Origin: Desulforamulus ruminis DSM 2154
GTDB taxonomy: Bacteria > Bacillota > Desulfotomaculia > Desulfotomaculales > Desulfotomaculaceae
Assembly: GCF_000215085.1 (NCBI RefSeq)
Contig: NC_015589.1
Location: forward strand, 1,674,001 to 1,738,000
Direction: 5' to 3'
Length of the DNA: 64,000 nucleotides
The notes under the pieces are model-generated. The model made no database searches and was not told the DNA's origin. It saw nothing but the letters and a program-made list of their open reading frames with translations. Positions 51,333-59,711 of this stretch are shown in pieces. How positions within the stretch are numbered: the stretch's first letter is position 1; each line of letters starts with the position of its first letter. Both the position numbers and the translations under genes were made by a program.

Positions 51333-52328
51333 ATGAAAAAGAAAAACTGGGTGCGTATTTTAACCGTAGTTCTGGCATTAAGCATGTTAAGTTTGGCAGG
51401 ATGTGCCGGAAATAAAGGCGGGGAGCAAGAAGCCAAAAAAGTGGAATATCCCACCAAACCGGTAAACCTGATTATCGCCTTTAACGCCGGTGGATCCAGT
51501 GATGTTCAGGCTAGAATTGTAGAGAAATACTGGAAAAAATATTTTAACAACCAACCTTTGACCTTTGATTATCAGGTGGGAGCCGGCGGTAAAGTTGGTT
51601 TTACCGAGATTACCAAAGCTAAGCCGGATGGCTATACCATTGGTGGAATTAACATTCCCCACATTAACCTTCAGGCTATGAGCGCCCAGGCTACCTTTAA
51701 TACCGATGACTTTGCTTATATTGCCCAGGTGGTTAATGACCCCACCTTGTTAGCGGTAAAAGCGGGCAGCCCCATTACCAATCTGGAGCAATTTGTGGCT
51801 GAAGCCAAGAAAAAAGGCGGCAAAATGACCATTGCTACTGTTGGTACTTTCACAGCCCACCACGTTGCAGCGCTGCAGATTATGGAAAAAATGGGTATTG
51901 AGCTTACCATCGTACCCTTCACCGGGGCTTCGGAACAAAACGTGGCTCTGATGGGAGGACACGTGGATGCCATGGTTGGCAACCTGAATGATGTAATGCG
52001 GGATCTGAGCAAGTTCCAGCTTCTTGCCATTGCTACCGAGGAACGTCATCCCTGGATTAAGGACGTTCCCACCTTTAAAGAGCAGAATATCGATTTTGTA
52101 TCCGATATCCGTCGTGCATTTGCCGCTCCTAAGGATATTGATCCGGCCGTGTTGAAGATTCTTCGGGATGGATTTGAAAAGATCTGCAATGATCCCGAAT
52201 ATTTGAAGGATATGGAGAAAATCGGTCAGCCTGCGGAGTATCTGGGTGGCGAAGAACTAGAGAACTTGGTTAAACAATACAATGAAGAGGCCAAACCTCT
52301 GGTTGAAAAATATGAATTGAACAAATAG
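51333..52328 (+). CDS. tctC: tripartite tricarboxylate transporter binding lipoprotein (TctC), copy 1
   Basis: 331 residues from the second ATG (51333), eight bases after GGAGG. The lipoprotein signal is S-L-A-G-C. The fold motifs Y-P-T-K-P-V-N-L-I-I-A-F-N-A-G-G-S-S-D and A-P-K-D-I-D are typical. It should bind the substrate (probably sulfolactate) outside the membrane and deliver it to TctAB. A close paralogue lies in the second suy unit. Confidence 0.9.
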   Translation: MKKKNWVRILTVVLALSMLSLAGCAGNKGGEQEAKKVEYPTKPVNLIIAFNAGGSSDVQARIVEKYWKKYFNNQPLTFDYQVGAGGKVGFTEITKAKPDGYTIGGINIPHINLQAMSAQATFNTDDFAYIAQVVNDPTLLAVKAGSPITNLEQFVAEAKKKGGKMTIATVGTFTAHHVAALQIMEKMGIELTIVPFTGASEQNVALMGGHVDAMVGNLNDVMRDLSKFQLLAIATEERHPWIKDVPTFKEQNIDFVSDIRRAFAAPKDIDPAVLKILRDGFEKICNDPEYLKDMEKIGQPAEYLGGEELENLVKQYNEEAKPLVEKYELNK

Positions 52329-52340
52329 AAAATGTTTCTT

Positions 52341-52371
52341 ACGGCTTACCCTTCAATAAGGTAAGCCGTAC
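52341..52371 (+). terminator. hairpin after tctC
   Basis: TACGGCTTACC / GGTAAGCCGTA. The T-run is poor, so some read-through into the terC-like gene is likely. Confidence 0.5.
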
Positions 52372-52416
52372 AACATCTTGCACACAGAAAGTTTATTTTA
52401 GGGAGGGGGATGATTC

Positions 52417-53106
52417 GTGGAGTTCTTTTCTTCCGAATTTCTTACTGCATTGCTAAGCATCATTGTGATTAACATTGTGTTAAGCGGGGATAATGCCGTT
52501 GTTATTGCCCTGGCCAGCCGCAAACTGCCGGTGGACCAACAAAAAAAGGCGGTTTTTTGGGGCAGCTTTGCAGCCATCGGTCTGCGGATTATTTTAACAA
52601 CTGTTGCTGTGGTTCTTCTTAAATTGCCTTATGTTCAGGTCATTGGAGGAATCCTGCTGATTCCCATTGCAGTAAAATTACTGGTAGGGGAAGAGGAGGA
52701 AGAGGCCTGCAAAGAGGCGGATTGCTTACGAGACGCCATTCAAACCATTGTTGTAGCCGATCTTCTTATGAGTCTGGACAATGTTCTGGCCGTAGCCGGG
52801 GTGGCCAAAGGAAATATACCCTTGCTGATCATCGGTTTGGCCATCAGTATACCCATTATCATCTTTGGAAGCCAGATTGTAATGATGTTAATGAAACGGT
52901 TTAAAATTATTGTTTACCTCGGAGCCGGATTGCTTGGTTATACTTCCGGGGAGATGATTACCGGCGACAGGCATGTTAGCGCTTTGCTTCATGGTTCTGT
53001 AAGCTTTTTACACTGGCTGATTCCTGTGGCACTGACCGCCTTTGTTATTGTAATGGGGATTTGGTTGAACAAACGGCAGGCTGCCTCCCAGGAAGGACAT
53101 TGTTAG
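52417..53106 (+). CDS. TerC/YjbE-family membrane protein (candidate sulfite exporter)
   Basis: 229 residues, seven membrane helices. Both acidic helix motifs of the TerC superfamily are present: L-S-G-D-N-A-V-V-I-A near 24 and D-L-L-M-S-L-D-N-V-L-A near 112. Known YjbE/YkoY members are linked to manganese or other ion export. Sulfite is toxic and is the product of SuyAB, and no TauE/CuyZ-type exporter is seen in the cluster, so this protein may export sulfite or protect against it. That role is inference from position only. Confidence 0.75.
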   Translation: MEFFSSEFLTALLSIIVINIVLSGDNAVVIALASRKLPVDQQKKAVFWGSFAAIGLRIILTTVAVVLLKLPYVQVIGGILLIPIAVKLLVGEEEEEACKEADCLRDAIQTIVVADLLMSLDNVLAVAGVAKGNIPLLIIGLAISIPIIIFGSQIVMMLMKRFKIIVYLGAGLLGYTSGEMITGDRHVSALLHGSVSFLHWLIPVALTAFVIVMGIWLNKRQAASQEGHC

Positions 53107-53622
53107 CTTTAGCTATTCACGGCTCAAAAAGCAGCGACTCTTTTTACGCTTAGATTTTAGGGCTGCTTCAATAAGAAGGATCAAAGGTATTTTCTGTATC
53201 AGAAAATACCTTTGACTGCGTGGTGGAATGAAGTTACCGGCAATACCAATTTTCAGGCTGCTTAATCAAAACATAATTGTCCTATACCGACGTTAGGCAT
53301 TAGGGTATAAGAGAAAGGGGGAATGACCTCCTTTATGAAAAGTGTGAGTTGCTATACAGCCCTAAACCACAAATAAAAGGTTTAGGGCTGTATTAATCAT
53401 CTAGAAAAGACGGAACTCCCTTAGCGCTAAAGTATAATCCCTAAATCCCTTGTATTTTTGATCAGCCATTTTATTAAATAGAAGAATATTAACGATCCAA
53501 GGATTTCAAAAAGGTGATTTTTGGCTAATCCGAATTATTTAGAAAACATCTCAAATCACAATTAAAACAAAGATAAAGGAAGATTATTACTTGTACAAAG
53601 TCCTTTATATGACATTACTGGC
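53107..53622. other. 516 bp spacer with two strong hairpins
   Basis: A perfect 15-base stem (53182-53196 with 53200-53214, three-base loop) and a second stem, 53354-53368 with 53379-53393, are present. Neither has a long T-run. They probably end the first sulfolactate transcript. No ORF of note lies between them. Confidence 0.6.
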
Positions 53623-53665
53623 TTGACGAGATTGGGTAGATAAAAGTAAAATTAATGGTAATACC
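53623..53665 (+). promoter_or_regulatory. second suy promoter with operator
   Basis: TTGACG (53623-53628), 18-base spacer, TAAAAT (53647-53652), GGTAATACC (53657-53665). The flanking ~100 bp is recognisably related to the slcC promoter region but has diverged. Confidence 0.75.
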
Positions 53666-53835
53666 TCATACCTATTACGTCACTCCTATCTGGGTATAAA
53701 TCGTAAGGGCATGTGATTCATTTTTTAATATAAAGTTTGTACAGCGTCCTTAGGATAGTGCTTGATTTTGTCGGAGATAAGAAAGATTATCTCCAACAAA
53801 ATGAATAATAAAAAGAGCAAAAAGGAGGAGTTAAG

Positions 53836-54114
53836 TTGATTAAGTTCCTAGTACACGACCTGGCAGACATGGTTGGTGTAGCCGTAGCCGACATTAAAGC
53901 CGGCGAAGCAGTCACCGGGAAAGTTCAGGACTCGGACAAGACCATTGAGATTCAGTCTATCAGTGATATTCCCCTGGGCCACAAAATCGCCCTGAAAGAT
54001 ATCGCTGCCGGTGAAAGGGTAATCAAGTATCACGTGCCCATCGGTAAAACCGTACAGGCCATTAAAAAGGGTGAGCATGTGCACACCCATAATTTAAAAA
54101 CGGAAAGGTGGTAA
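53836..54114 (+). CDS. suyA: (2R)-sulfolactate sulfo-lyase alpha subunit, copy 2
   Basis: 92 residues, same protein as copy 1 (one silent change). It begins its own transcript behind the duplicated promoter rather than following comC, so SuyAB dosage can rise independently of the dehydrogenases. Confidence 0.9.
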   Translation: MIKFLVHDLADMVGVAVADIKAGEAVTGKVQDSDKTIEIQSISDIPLGHKIALKDIAAGERVIKYHVPIGKTVQAIKKGEHVHTHNLKTERW

Positions 54115-54122
54115 ACCCAATC

Positions 54123-55283
54123 ATGTCTATCCCCACTTTTTATGGCTATCGCCGGGAGAACGGCGCCGTAGGCTGCCGCAATCACGTCATTATTTTACCT
54201 GTGGACGATATTTCCAACGCTGCTTGTGAAGCGGTGGCCAAGCATGTCCAGGGCACCATGGCCCTGCCCCATCCCTACGGCCGTCTGCAGTTTGGTGAAG
54301 ATTTGGAACTGCATTTCCGTACTTTGATCGGCACCGGCTGCAACCCCAACGTAGCGGCGGTCGTGGTCATCGGCATTGAACCCAACTGGACCAATCTGAT
54401 TGTGGAAGGCATTGCTAAGACCGGCAAGCCGGTGGCGGGCTTCTCCATTGAGCGCAACGGGGATTTTAAAACCGTGGAGCAGGCTTCCTGGAAAGCCAAG
54501 GAATTCGTTCAGTATGCCACCGGACTGCAAAGAGTAGAATGCAGCATTGATGAGTTAACCATTTCCACCAAGTGCGGTGAGTCGGATACCACTTCCGGCC
54601 TGGCCGCCAATCCCTCCATCGGCCGTTTATACGACCGTTTGGATCCCATGGGCCTGACCTTGTTCTTCGGGGAAACTTCTGAAGTGACCGGCGGGGAGCA
54701 TCTGGTCGCGGAGCGTTGCGCGACGCCGGAAATCAGGGAAGAGTTCATGAAGACCTGGACGGCTTACAACCAGTTCATTTTGGACCAGGGTGTGGATCTG
54801 TGCGGTACTCAGCCCACCCAGGGGAACATTGCCGGGGGTTTGACCACCATTGAGGAAAAAGCCCTGGGCAACATTCAGAAGATCGGTAAAGTGGCGAAAG
54901 TACAGGGTGTGCTGGCTCCGGCGGAAGCGCCCACGAAGAAAGGGCTGCACTTTATGGATACCTCCTCGGCAGCGGCGGAGTGCTTAACCCTGATGGCCGC
55001 CGCGGGAGCGGTATGCCACTTCTTCCCCACCGGCCAGGGGAACATTGTAGGGAACCCCATTCTGCCGGTGATTAAGGTATCGGCGAACCCCATTACGGTA
55101 TCCACCATGTCGGAGCACATTGACGTAGACCTGAGCGGCATTCTGCGGGGCGAGATGGATCTGGACGGAGCGGCGGATGCGCTGATGGACATCATGATCC
55201 GTACTTTGAACGGCCGGATGACCAATGCGGAAACCCTGGGTCATAAGGAGTTTGTTTTGACCAAGTTGTATCGTTCCGCTTAA
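54123..55283 (+). CDS. suyB: (2R)-sulfolactate sulfo-lyase beta subunit, copy 2
   Basis: About 386 residues, identical to copy 1 apart from Ala for Thr near residue 14. All Cys and glycine-rich motifs are kept, so it should be active. It is followed by a terminator and then a second tctC. Confidence 0.92.
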   Translation: MSIPTFYGYRRENGAVGCRNHVIILPVDDISNAACEAVAKHVQGTMALPHPYGRLQFGEDLELHFRTLIGTGCNPNVAAVVVIGIEPNWTNLIVEGIAKTGKPVAGFSIERNGDFKTVEQASWKAKEFVQYATGLQRVECSIDELTISTKCGESDTTSGLAANPSIGRLYDRLDPMGLTLFFGETSEVTGGEHLVAERCATPEIREEFMKTWTAYNQFILDQGVDLCGTQPTQGNIAGGLTTIEEKALGNIQKIGKVAKVQGVLAPAEAPTKKGLHFMDTSSAAAECLTLMAAAGAVCHFFPTGQGNIVGNPILPVIKVSANPITVSTMSEHIDVDLSGILRGEMDLDGAADALMDIMIRTLNGRMTNAETLGHKEFVLTKLYRSA

Positions 55284-55308
55284 TAAAATGAATGTAGCTT
55301 GTAATACG

Positions 55309-55341
55309 GGTAAAGGTGCTGGTTTATTCAGCACCTTTGCC
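55309..55341 (+). terminator. hairpin after suyB copy 2
   Basis: GGTAAAGGTGCTG / CAGCACCTTTGCC, 13-base stem with a seven-base loop. Weak T content afterwards. Confidence 0.6.
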
Positions 55342-55423
55342 TACGTCTGATTTAGCAGCTTATAAAATGATTACATAAGAGATCGTTTTAAAATTTTTAT
55401 GGTTTCGATTGAGAGGGATATCC

Positions 55424-56410
55424 ATGCGTAAGAATAATCTTTTTGCCCTACTGATGACAGTTCTTTTTTTATCTTCTTCCATGCTGGCAGGCTGCACCGG
55501 CCAAGGTAAAAATCAGGAAGAAAAGGGGACCGGCAGCTATCCTGAAAAACCCATAAACATGATTATTGCCTTTACGGCCGGAGGATCCAGCGATGCTCAG
55601 GCCCGAATCATGCAAAAGTATTGGAATAAATATGTTAAACAGCCATGGCTGTTTTCTTATAAAGCGGGTGATGGCGGCGCTATAGGCTTTGCGGAAATTG
55701 CCAAAGCATCTAAGGACGGCTACACCATTGGCGGCATTAACGTACCCCATATTGTGCTGCAACCCCTGCAGGGAGCGCAATACAAACCGGAAGAGTTCGC
55801 ATATATTGCTCAGGTGGTAACAGATCCCCAGGTATTGGTTGTTAAAAAAGGCAGTAAATTTAAAAATGTAAATGAAGTGGTGGAATTTGCCAGGGCCAAT
55901 CCTGGAAAATTAAAAGTAGGCATTGTGGGTACCTTTACCGGCTGTCACATAGCCCTGTTGGACTTCCAGGATAAAGCCGGCATCCAGGTTGATCAGGTGG
56001 TATATAAAGGGGCAACCGATCAAAATGTGGCTTTGCTGGGCGGCGAGCTGGACGTCATGATGGGCAATTACAACGATGTCATGCGCGGCTTGGATCAGAT
56101 GACCATTCTAGGGATCGCTACTCCCGAGAGGTATAAGTCTTTACCGGAGGTTCCCACTTTAACCGAGCAGGGATATAATGTGGTATCCGACATCCGCCGC
56201 GGCTTTGTAGCTCCCAAAGGGATTCCCGAAGCAAACCTGACCTTCCTGCGGAAGGTTTTTAAGAAGATGGCCGCTGATCCGGACTATATTAAAGAGATGG
56301 AAGAGGCCGGTCAGCCTCAAGAATACCTGGACGGTCCTGCCTTTGAGAAATATGTAATGGAGCAGCAGAAACAGGCCGAGAGACTGTTAATGAAATTCCA
56401 TCTTATATAA
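55424..56410 (+). CDS. tctC: tripartite tricarboxylate transporter binding lipoprotein (TctC), copy 2
   Basis: 328 residues from the ATG at 55424 (GAGGGA upstream). Lipoprotein signal M-L-A-G-C; Y-P-E-K-P-I-N-M-I-I-A-F-T-A-G-G-S-S-D matches the first copy closely. It has no TctAB of its own and must use the upstream pair. Sequence divergence from copy 1 is far greater than that between the suyAB copies, so it may recognise a different stereoisomer or sulfonate (inference). Confidence 0.88.
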   Translation: MRKNNLFALLMTVLFLSSSMLAGCTGQGKNQEEKGTGSYPEKPINMIIAFTAGGSSDAQARIMQKYWNKYVKQPWLFSYKAGDGGAIGFAEIAKASKDGYTIGGINVPHIVLQPLQGAQYKPEEFAYIAQVVTDPQVLVVKKGSKFKNVNEVVEFARANPGKLKVGIVGTFTGCHIALLDFQDKAGIQVDQVVYKGATDQNVALLGGELDVMMGNYNDVMRGLDQMTILGIATPERYKSLPEVPTLTEQGYNVVSDIRRGFVAPKGIPEANLTFLRKVFKKMAADPDYIKEMEEAGQPQEYLDGPAFEKYVMEQQKQAERLLMKFHLI

Positions 56411-56437
56411 AGAATTTTTATAATCAATTTATAAAGG

Positions 56438-56480
56438 ATAACGCAGTGAATCACTGCGTTATCCGGATCATTTTTCTTTA
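56438..56480 (+). terminator. terminator of the second suy unit
   Basis: GATAACGCAGTG / CACTGCGTTATC with a three-base loop; a T-rich tract follows after CGGATCA. Confidence 0.8.
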
Positions 56481-56484
56481 AACT

Positions 56485-56628
56485 TTACTCGGGGGCTTTC
56501 TGGGTTAATGGATGAACCTTTGCCTGAGGACCGGGCGTTTCAATATTTAAATCTTTTAAGGTAACCTGATTACCCCAATGCCAGAGGCAACCTTTAGAAC
56601 CCGGCTTTTTATTTTTTTCATTACTCAT
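56485..56628 (-). CDS. small hypothetical protein
   Basis: 47 residues with a textbook AAAGGAGG ribosome site before the ATG at 56628. Basic start, single Cys in K-G-C-L-W-H-W-G-N, proline-rich end. It lies alone on the minus strand between two sulfolactate-linked units. Unassigned. Confidence 0.55.
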   Translation of the reverse strand: MSNEKNKKPGSKGCLWHWGNQVTLKDLNIETPGPQAKVHPLTQKAPE

Positions 56629-56639
56629 CTTTTTTACCT

Positions 56640-57150
56640 CCTTTGTTTTCAATACCTTCATGCATATTTTTTCCCGAAAAGAAAGATATCATCGAACAAT
56701 AGCCTAAAGAAATGATTGAAAGATTTAATAATAAAGCGGACTTATGAAAATATTTACCTTGGAAAAACTGTCTTATAAATGATCTTTTTCTTGGCGGGTA
56801 AAATTCAGAAAAGCAAGTCATGGAAGTGACTTGAAATAAACGGGGAAAGTCGTTAAAATTTATTTGAGTCAAGTACAAGACAAAATTTGAACAATCTCTT
56901 CAAATTGCATAAATTTTTGCCTGATGTTTCGTTGTTTTGTATTAATAATCCTGGACGCTGTATTACATTCAGGGGTTGGTATGACCATCATGCCTGAGTG
57001 GAAAAATATTTCTGTTTGAGTAACTTTGCAAAAACAAAACCTATAAAAAGTCCAAAAATCTTAAAATATGGGTTTTAAAATAATTGTATCCGGCAAAGTG
57101 ATTTATGTAGCAAGGTTTTAACAAATTTAAAAAGAGGAAGTGGATAAATC
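56640..57150. other. 510 bp AT-rich spacer
   Basis: No convincing gene. It should hold the promoter of the pduL-ackA unit; I see no GGTAWTACC site there. GAGGAAG near 57134 is the ribosome site for the next gene. Confidence 0.5.
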
Positions 57151-57798
57151 ATGTTAAAAGAAGATTCTCCAACCCAAGTGAATCCTGAAGAAATCACACC
57201 CATTCCTGTTACGGTAGGTATTTCAGCCCGCCATGTGCACCTTACCCGAGAAGATGTTGACACCTTATTTGGTCCCGGCTATGAATTGAAAAAGTTTAAA
57301 GAACTCTCCCAACCCGATCAGTATGCCTGTGAAGAAACGGTAACGGTGGTCGGTCCTAAGGGAGTGATTGAAAAGGTTCGCATCCTGGGACCGGAGCGGA
57401 AGCAAAGCCAAGTGGAACTGTCCATATCCGACTGTTTTAAACTGGGGATTAAGGCTCCCTTGCGGGATTCCGGCGACCTGTCCGGTTCTTCTTCCGTCAC
57501 CCTGGTGGGACCGGTAGGTTCCGTTACTATAAAGGAAGGGGCCATTATTGCTGCCCGTCACATTCATATGCATACTTCCGATGCTGAAAAATATGGTCTT
57601 GAAGACAGGGATAGAATTTATGTTCGGGCCAAGGGGCCTAGAGGCATCATCTTTGGTGATGTTTTGGTTCGGGTAAGCGATAAATATAAACTGGAAATGC
57701 ATGTGGACACCGATGAAGGTAACGCGGTGGGTCTCAGGAACGGGGATACGGTTTATGCTTATAAAATTCACGGTCATATCTCTGAACTGGTCAAGTAA
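57151..57798 (+). CDS. pduL: phosphate acyltransferase, PduL-type phosphotransacetylase
   Basis: 215 residues. The two metal-binding PTAC motifs are visible: I-S-A-R-H-V-H-L near 25 and A-A-R-H-I-H-M-H near 137, with G-P-E-R-K-Q-S-Q-V-E between. PduL enzymes convert acyl-CoA and phosphate to acyl-phosphate. No shell-protein genes or encapsulation signal are apparent, so it is a free cytosolic form. Followed at 56 bp by ackA, so its product here is acetyl phosphate. Confidence 0.93.
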   Translation: MLKEDSPTQVNPEEITPIPVTVGISARHVHLTREDVDTLFGPGYELKKFKELSQPDQYACEETVTVVGPKGVIEKVRILGPERKQSQVELSISDCFKLGIKAPLRDSGDLSGSSSVTLVGPVGSVTIKEGAIIAARHIHMHTSDAEKYGLEDRDRIYVRAKGPRGIIFGDVLVRVSDKYKLEMHVDTDEGNAVGLRNGDTVYAYKIHGHISELVK

Positions 57799-57854
57799 CA
57801 TCGCCTTTTTCCAGCAAAGAATATCTTTGTGCTCACACTAAAGGAGGAAAAACG

Positions 57855-59042
57855 TTGCTCATTCTGGTCGTAAACTCTGGCAGTTCTTCAATTAAATACA
57901 AATTAATGGATATGGAGAGGGAAACGGTTCTTTTATCCGGCCTGGCGGAACGAATCGGCTTACATGGCTCCAAAGTCAAGCAAACTTCGGACACCGGAGA
58001 ACTGGTGCTGGAACAGGATCTGCCTGATCATAAGGTAGCCATGGAAATTGTTCTAAGGTGTATTACTGATCCCCAATACGGAGCCATCAACGATGTTTCC
58101 AGCATCAAGGCCGTTGGTCACCGGATTGTCCACGGTGGAGAAAATTTCAAGAAATCCATGGTGGTTACCGATGAATTGATTCAGGGACTGGAGGAAATTG
58201 CCGACCTGGCTCCTTTACACACCATCCCTCACATTGTAACCATTAAGAGCTGCCGGGAACTGATCTCCCATGCTCCCCAGGTAACTGTATTTGATACTGC
58301 CTTTCACCAGACCATACCCAAATACGCCCATATGTATGGCGTTCCCTATGAGCTTTACCAGAAATACAAGATCCGCAGGTATGGATTTCACGGCACTTCC
58401 CACAAATATGTTTCCGGTCGGGCGGCAGAAATTTTAGGAAAGCCCCTAAATGAGTTAAAAATTGTGGTCTGCCATTTAGGCAACGGTTCCAGTATTACGG
58501 CGGTGGGGAACGGTGCTTCTATCGATACTTCCATGGGCTTTACACCGCTGGCGGGACTTCCCATGGGCTCCCGTACCGGCGATATGGATCCGGCTGTGGT
58601 TCCCTTTATTATGGAAAAGGAAAACCTCAATGTTAACGAAATCAATGATCTGATGAACAAGAAAAGCGGGGTACTGGGTGTATCGGGCGTCAGCAGTGAT
58701 TTTCGGGATCTGGAAGAGGCGGCTGAAAAGGGTCACGAGCGGGCGGAGTTGGCTTTGAGCATGTTTGCTTACAGCATCATTAAATATGTTGGCGCCTATA
58801 CGGCGGCACTGGGCGGTCTAGACCTGCTGGTTTTCACCGGCGGCATCGGTGAAAATTCAAAAGATATGCGGGCCAGAGTTTTAAAGGGCTTGGCTTATAC
58901 CGGTCTGGAAGTGGACGAGGAAAACAACAATACCCGTGGCAAAGAAATCATTATCAGCAAGCCCGGGTCCAAAATTACGGCCATGGTGGTGCCTACCAAC
59001 GAAGAGTTAATGATTGCCAGGGAAACAAAGGCTTTAGTTTAA
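57855..59042 (+). CDS. ackA: acetate kinase
   Basis: 395 residues from TTG behind AAAGGAGG. N-S-G-S-S-S-I-K-Y, F-D-T-A-F-H-Q-T, G-F-H-G-T-S-H-K-Y, G-N-G-S-S-I-T-A, D-T-S-M-G-F-T-P-L-A-G and F-T-G-G-I-G-E-N are all present. It makes ATP and acetate from acetyl phosphate. Together with PduL it gives substrate-level phosphorylation from the pyruvate produced by SuyAB. Confidence 0.97.
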   Translation: MLILVVNSGSSSIKYKLMDMERETVLLSGLAERIGLHGSKVKQTSDTGELVLEQDLPDHKVAMEIVLRCITDPQYGAINDVSSIKAVGHRIVHGGENFKKSMVVTDELIQGLEEIADLAPLHTIPHIVTIKSCRELISHAPQVTVFDTAFHQTIPKYAHMYGVPYELYQKYKIRRYGFHGTSHKYVSGRAAEILGKPLNELKIVVCHLGNGSSITAVGNGASIDTSMGFTPLAGLPMGSRTGDMDPAVVPFIMEKENLNVNEINDLMNKKSGVLGVSGVSSDFRDLEEAAEKGHERAELALSMFAYSIIKYVGAYTAALGGLDLLVFTGGIGENSKDMRARVLKGLAYTGLEVDEENNNTRGKEIIISKPGSKITAMVVPTNEELMIARETKALV

Positions 59043-59159
59043 AAGAAATCCCCATTGTATAAAAATGTAAGATAAAAATCATAAATTGTTATTAATAATG
59101 TAAGAACCCGGCTATATAATAATTTTAAGGGAGAAAGTACCGGCCGGGAGGTGAGAACC

Positions 59160-59222
59160 ATGTTTATTAAACACTGGATGCTGCGGGAAACCGCCCACTG
59201 CAAAGAGGGTTGCACGAAATAG
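59160..59222 (+). CDS. 20-codon ORF in a short self-contained transcript
   Basis: ATG behind GGGAGGTGAG; ends in C-K-E-G-C-T-K-stop. A TATAAT box lies near 59115 and a terminator follows at 59253. It could be a small peptide or the leader of an attenuated RNA; a stretch GGGGCAAGACGGTAAACTGCCC-like suggests RNA structure. Function unknown. Confidence 0.4.
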   Translation: MFIKHWMLRETAHCKEGCTK

Positions 59223-59252
59223 TCCGGGGCAAGACGGTAAACTGCCCAAAGA

Positions 59253-59286
59253 GGCTCACCTGTTCAGGTGAGCCCTTATTTTTTTG
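59253..59286 (+). terminator. strong terminator
   Basis: GGCTCACCTG TT CAGGTGAGCC followed by CTTATTTTTTT. Confidence 0.95.
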
Positions 59287-59480
59287 ATTGCAGGATTCTC
59301 CTTCATTACATTTTATTAACCCGGGCTGAGCAAAATAAAGCAGTGGAATAAGGACAAAAATATACTGACCGTTAAGGGGATTGCGGGTTCTTTCGGCCCT
59401 GTGGGCTGCCTTAACCTGAAGAATTATCGGTTGACATACGAACAAACCCGGGAATATAATGATCTTAGTTTAATAAACAA

Positions 59481-59602
59481 AGACCTTCAGGGTTAGGTGC
59501 AATTCCTTACCGGCGGTATGGCTTTAGCCGAGCCCGCGAGCCCGCAAGGGCAGATCTGGTGAGATGCCAGAGCCGACAGTTAAAGTCTGGATGGGAGAAG
59601 GT
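59481..59602 (+). ncRNA. FMN riboswitch (RFN element)
   Basis: The conserved blocks are in order: CCTTCAGGGTTAGGTGCAA, ACCGGCGGTAT, AGCCCGCGAGCCCGC, GATCTGGTGAGATGCCAGAGCCGACAG and TTAAAGTCTGGATGGGAGAAGG. It senses FMN and shuts down the riboflavin operon that follows. Confidence 0.97.
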
Positions 59603-59663
59603 GATTGATTTTGCCCGGCAAAAAACCAATTTTTTGTTGGGCCGTTCTCCTATTGTTTTTCTT

Positions 59664-59695
59664 ACCCTGGGGTATCCCGGGGTTTAATTTTTTTA
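59664..59695 (+). terminator. FMN riboswitch terminator
   Basis: ACCCTGGG / CCCGGGGT hairpin with loop GTAT, then a T-rich tract, between the aptamer and ribD. Confidence 0.85.
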
Positions 59696-59711
59696 ACAGG
59701 AGATGAAGCCG

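Larger units (their letters stand above)
53817..55285 (+). repeat. suyAB repeat, copy 2
   Basis: Second copy of the 1,469-bp unit starting at 47405. It includes the ribosome site of suyA and ends two bases after the suyB stop. Confidence 0.9.

Noticed and set aside
53281-53400. Short ORF (13 codons) after GGGGGAATGACCTCC
   Set aside because: It runs into a hairpin and has no conserved features; probably untranslated.
47405-55285. Insertion sequence or composite transposon as the cause of the suyAB repeat
   Set aside because: No transposase, terminal inverted repeats or target duplications are visible at the repeat ends; the repeat edges match the gene pair itself.
59150-59250. RNase P RNA-like motifs
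   Set aside because: Only short similarity to GACGGTAAACT-type sequence; the transcript is far too short for RNase P RNA.
59167-59445. 92-codon minus-strand ORF between ackA and the FMN riboswitch
   Set aside because: It overlaps a terminator and the short plus-strand transcript and has no ribosome site.
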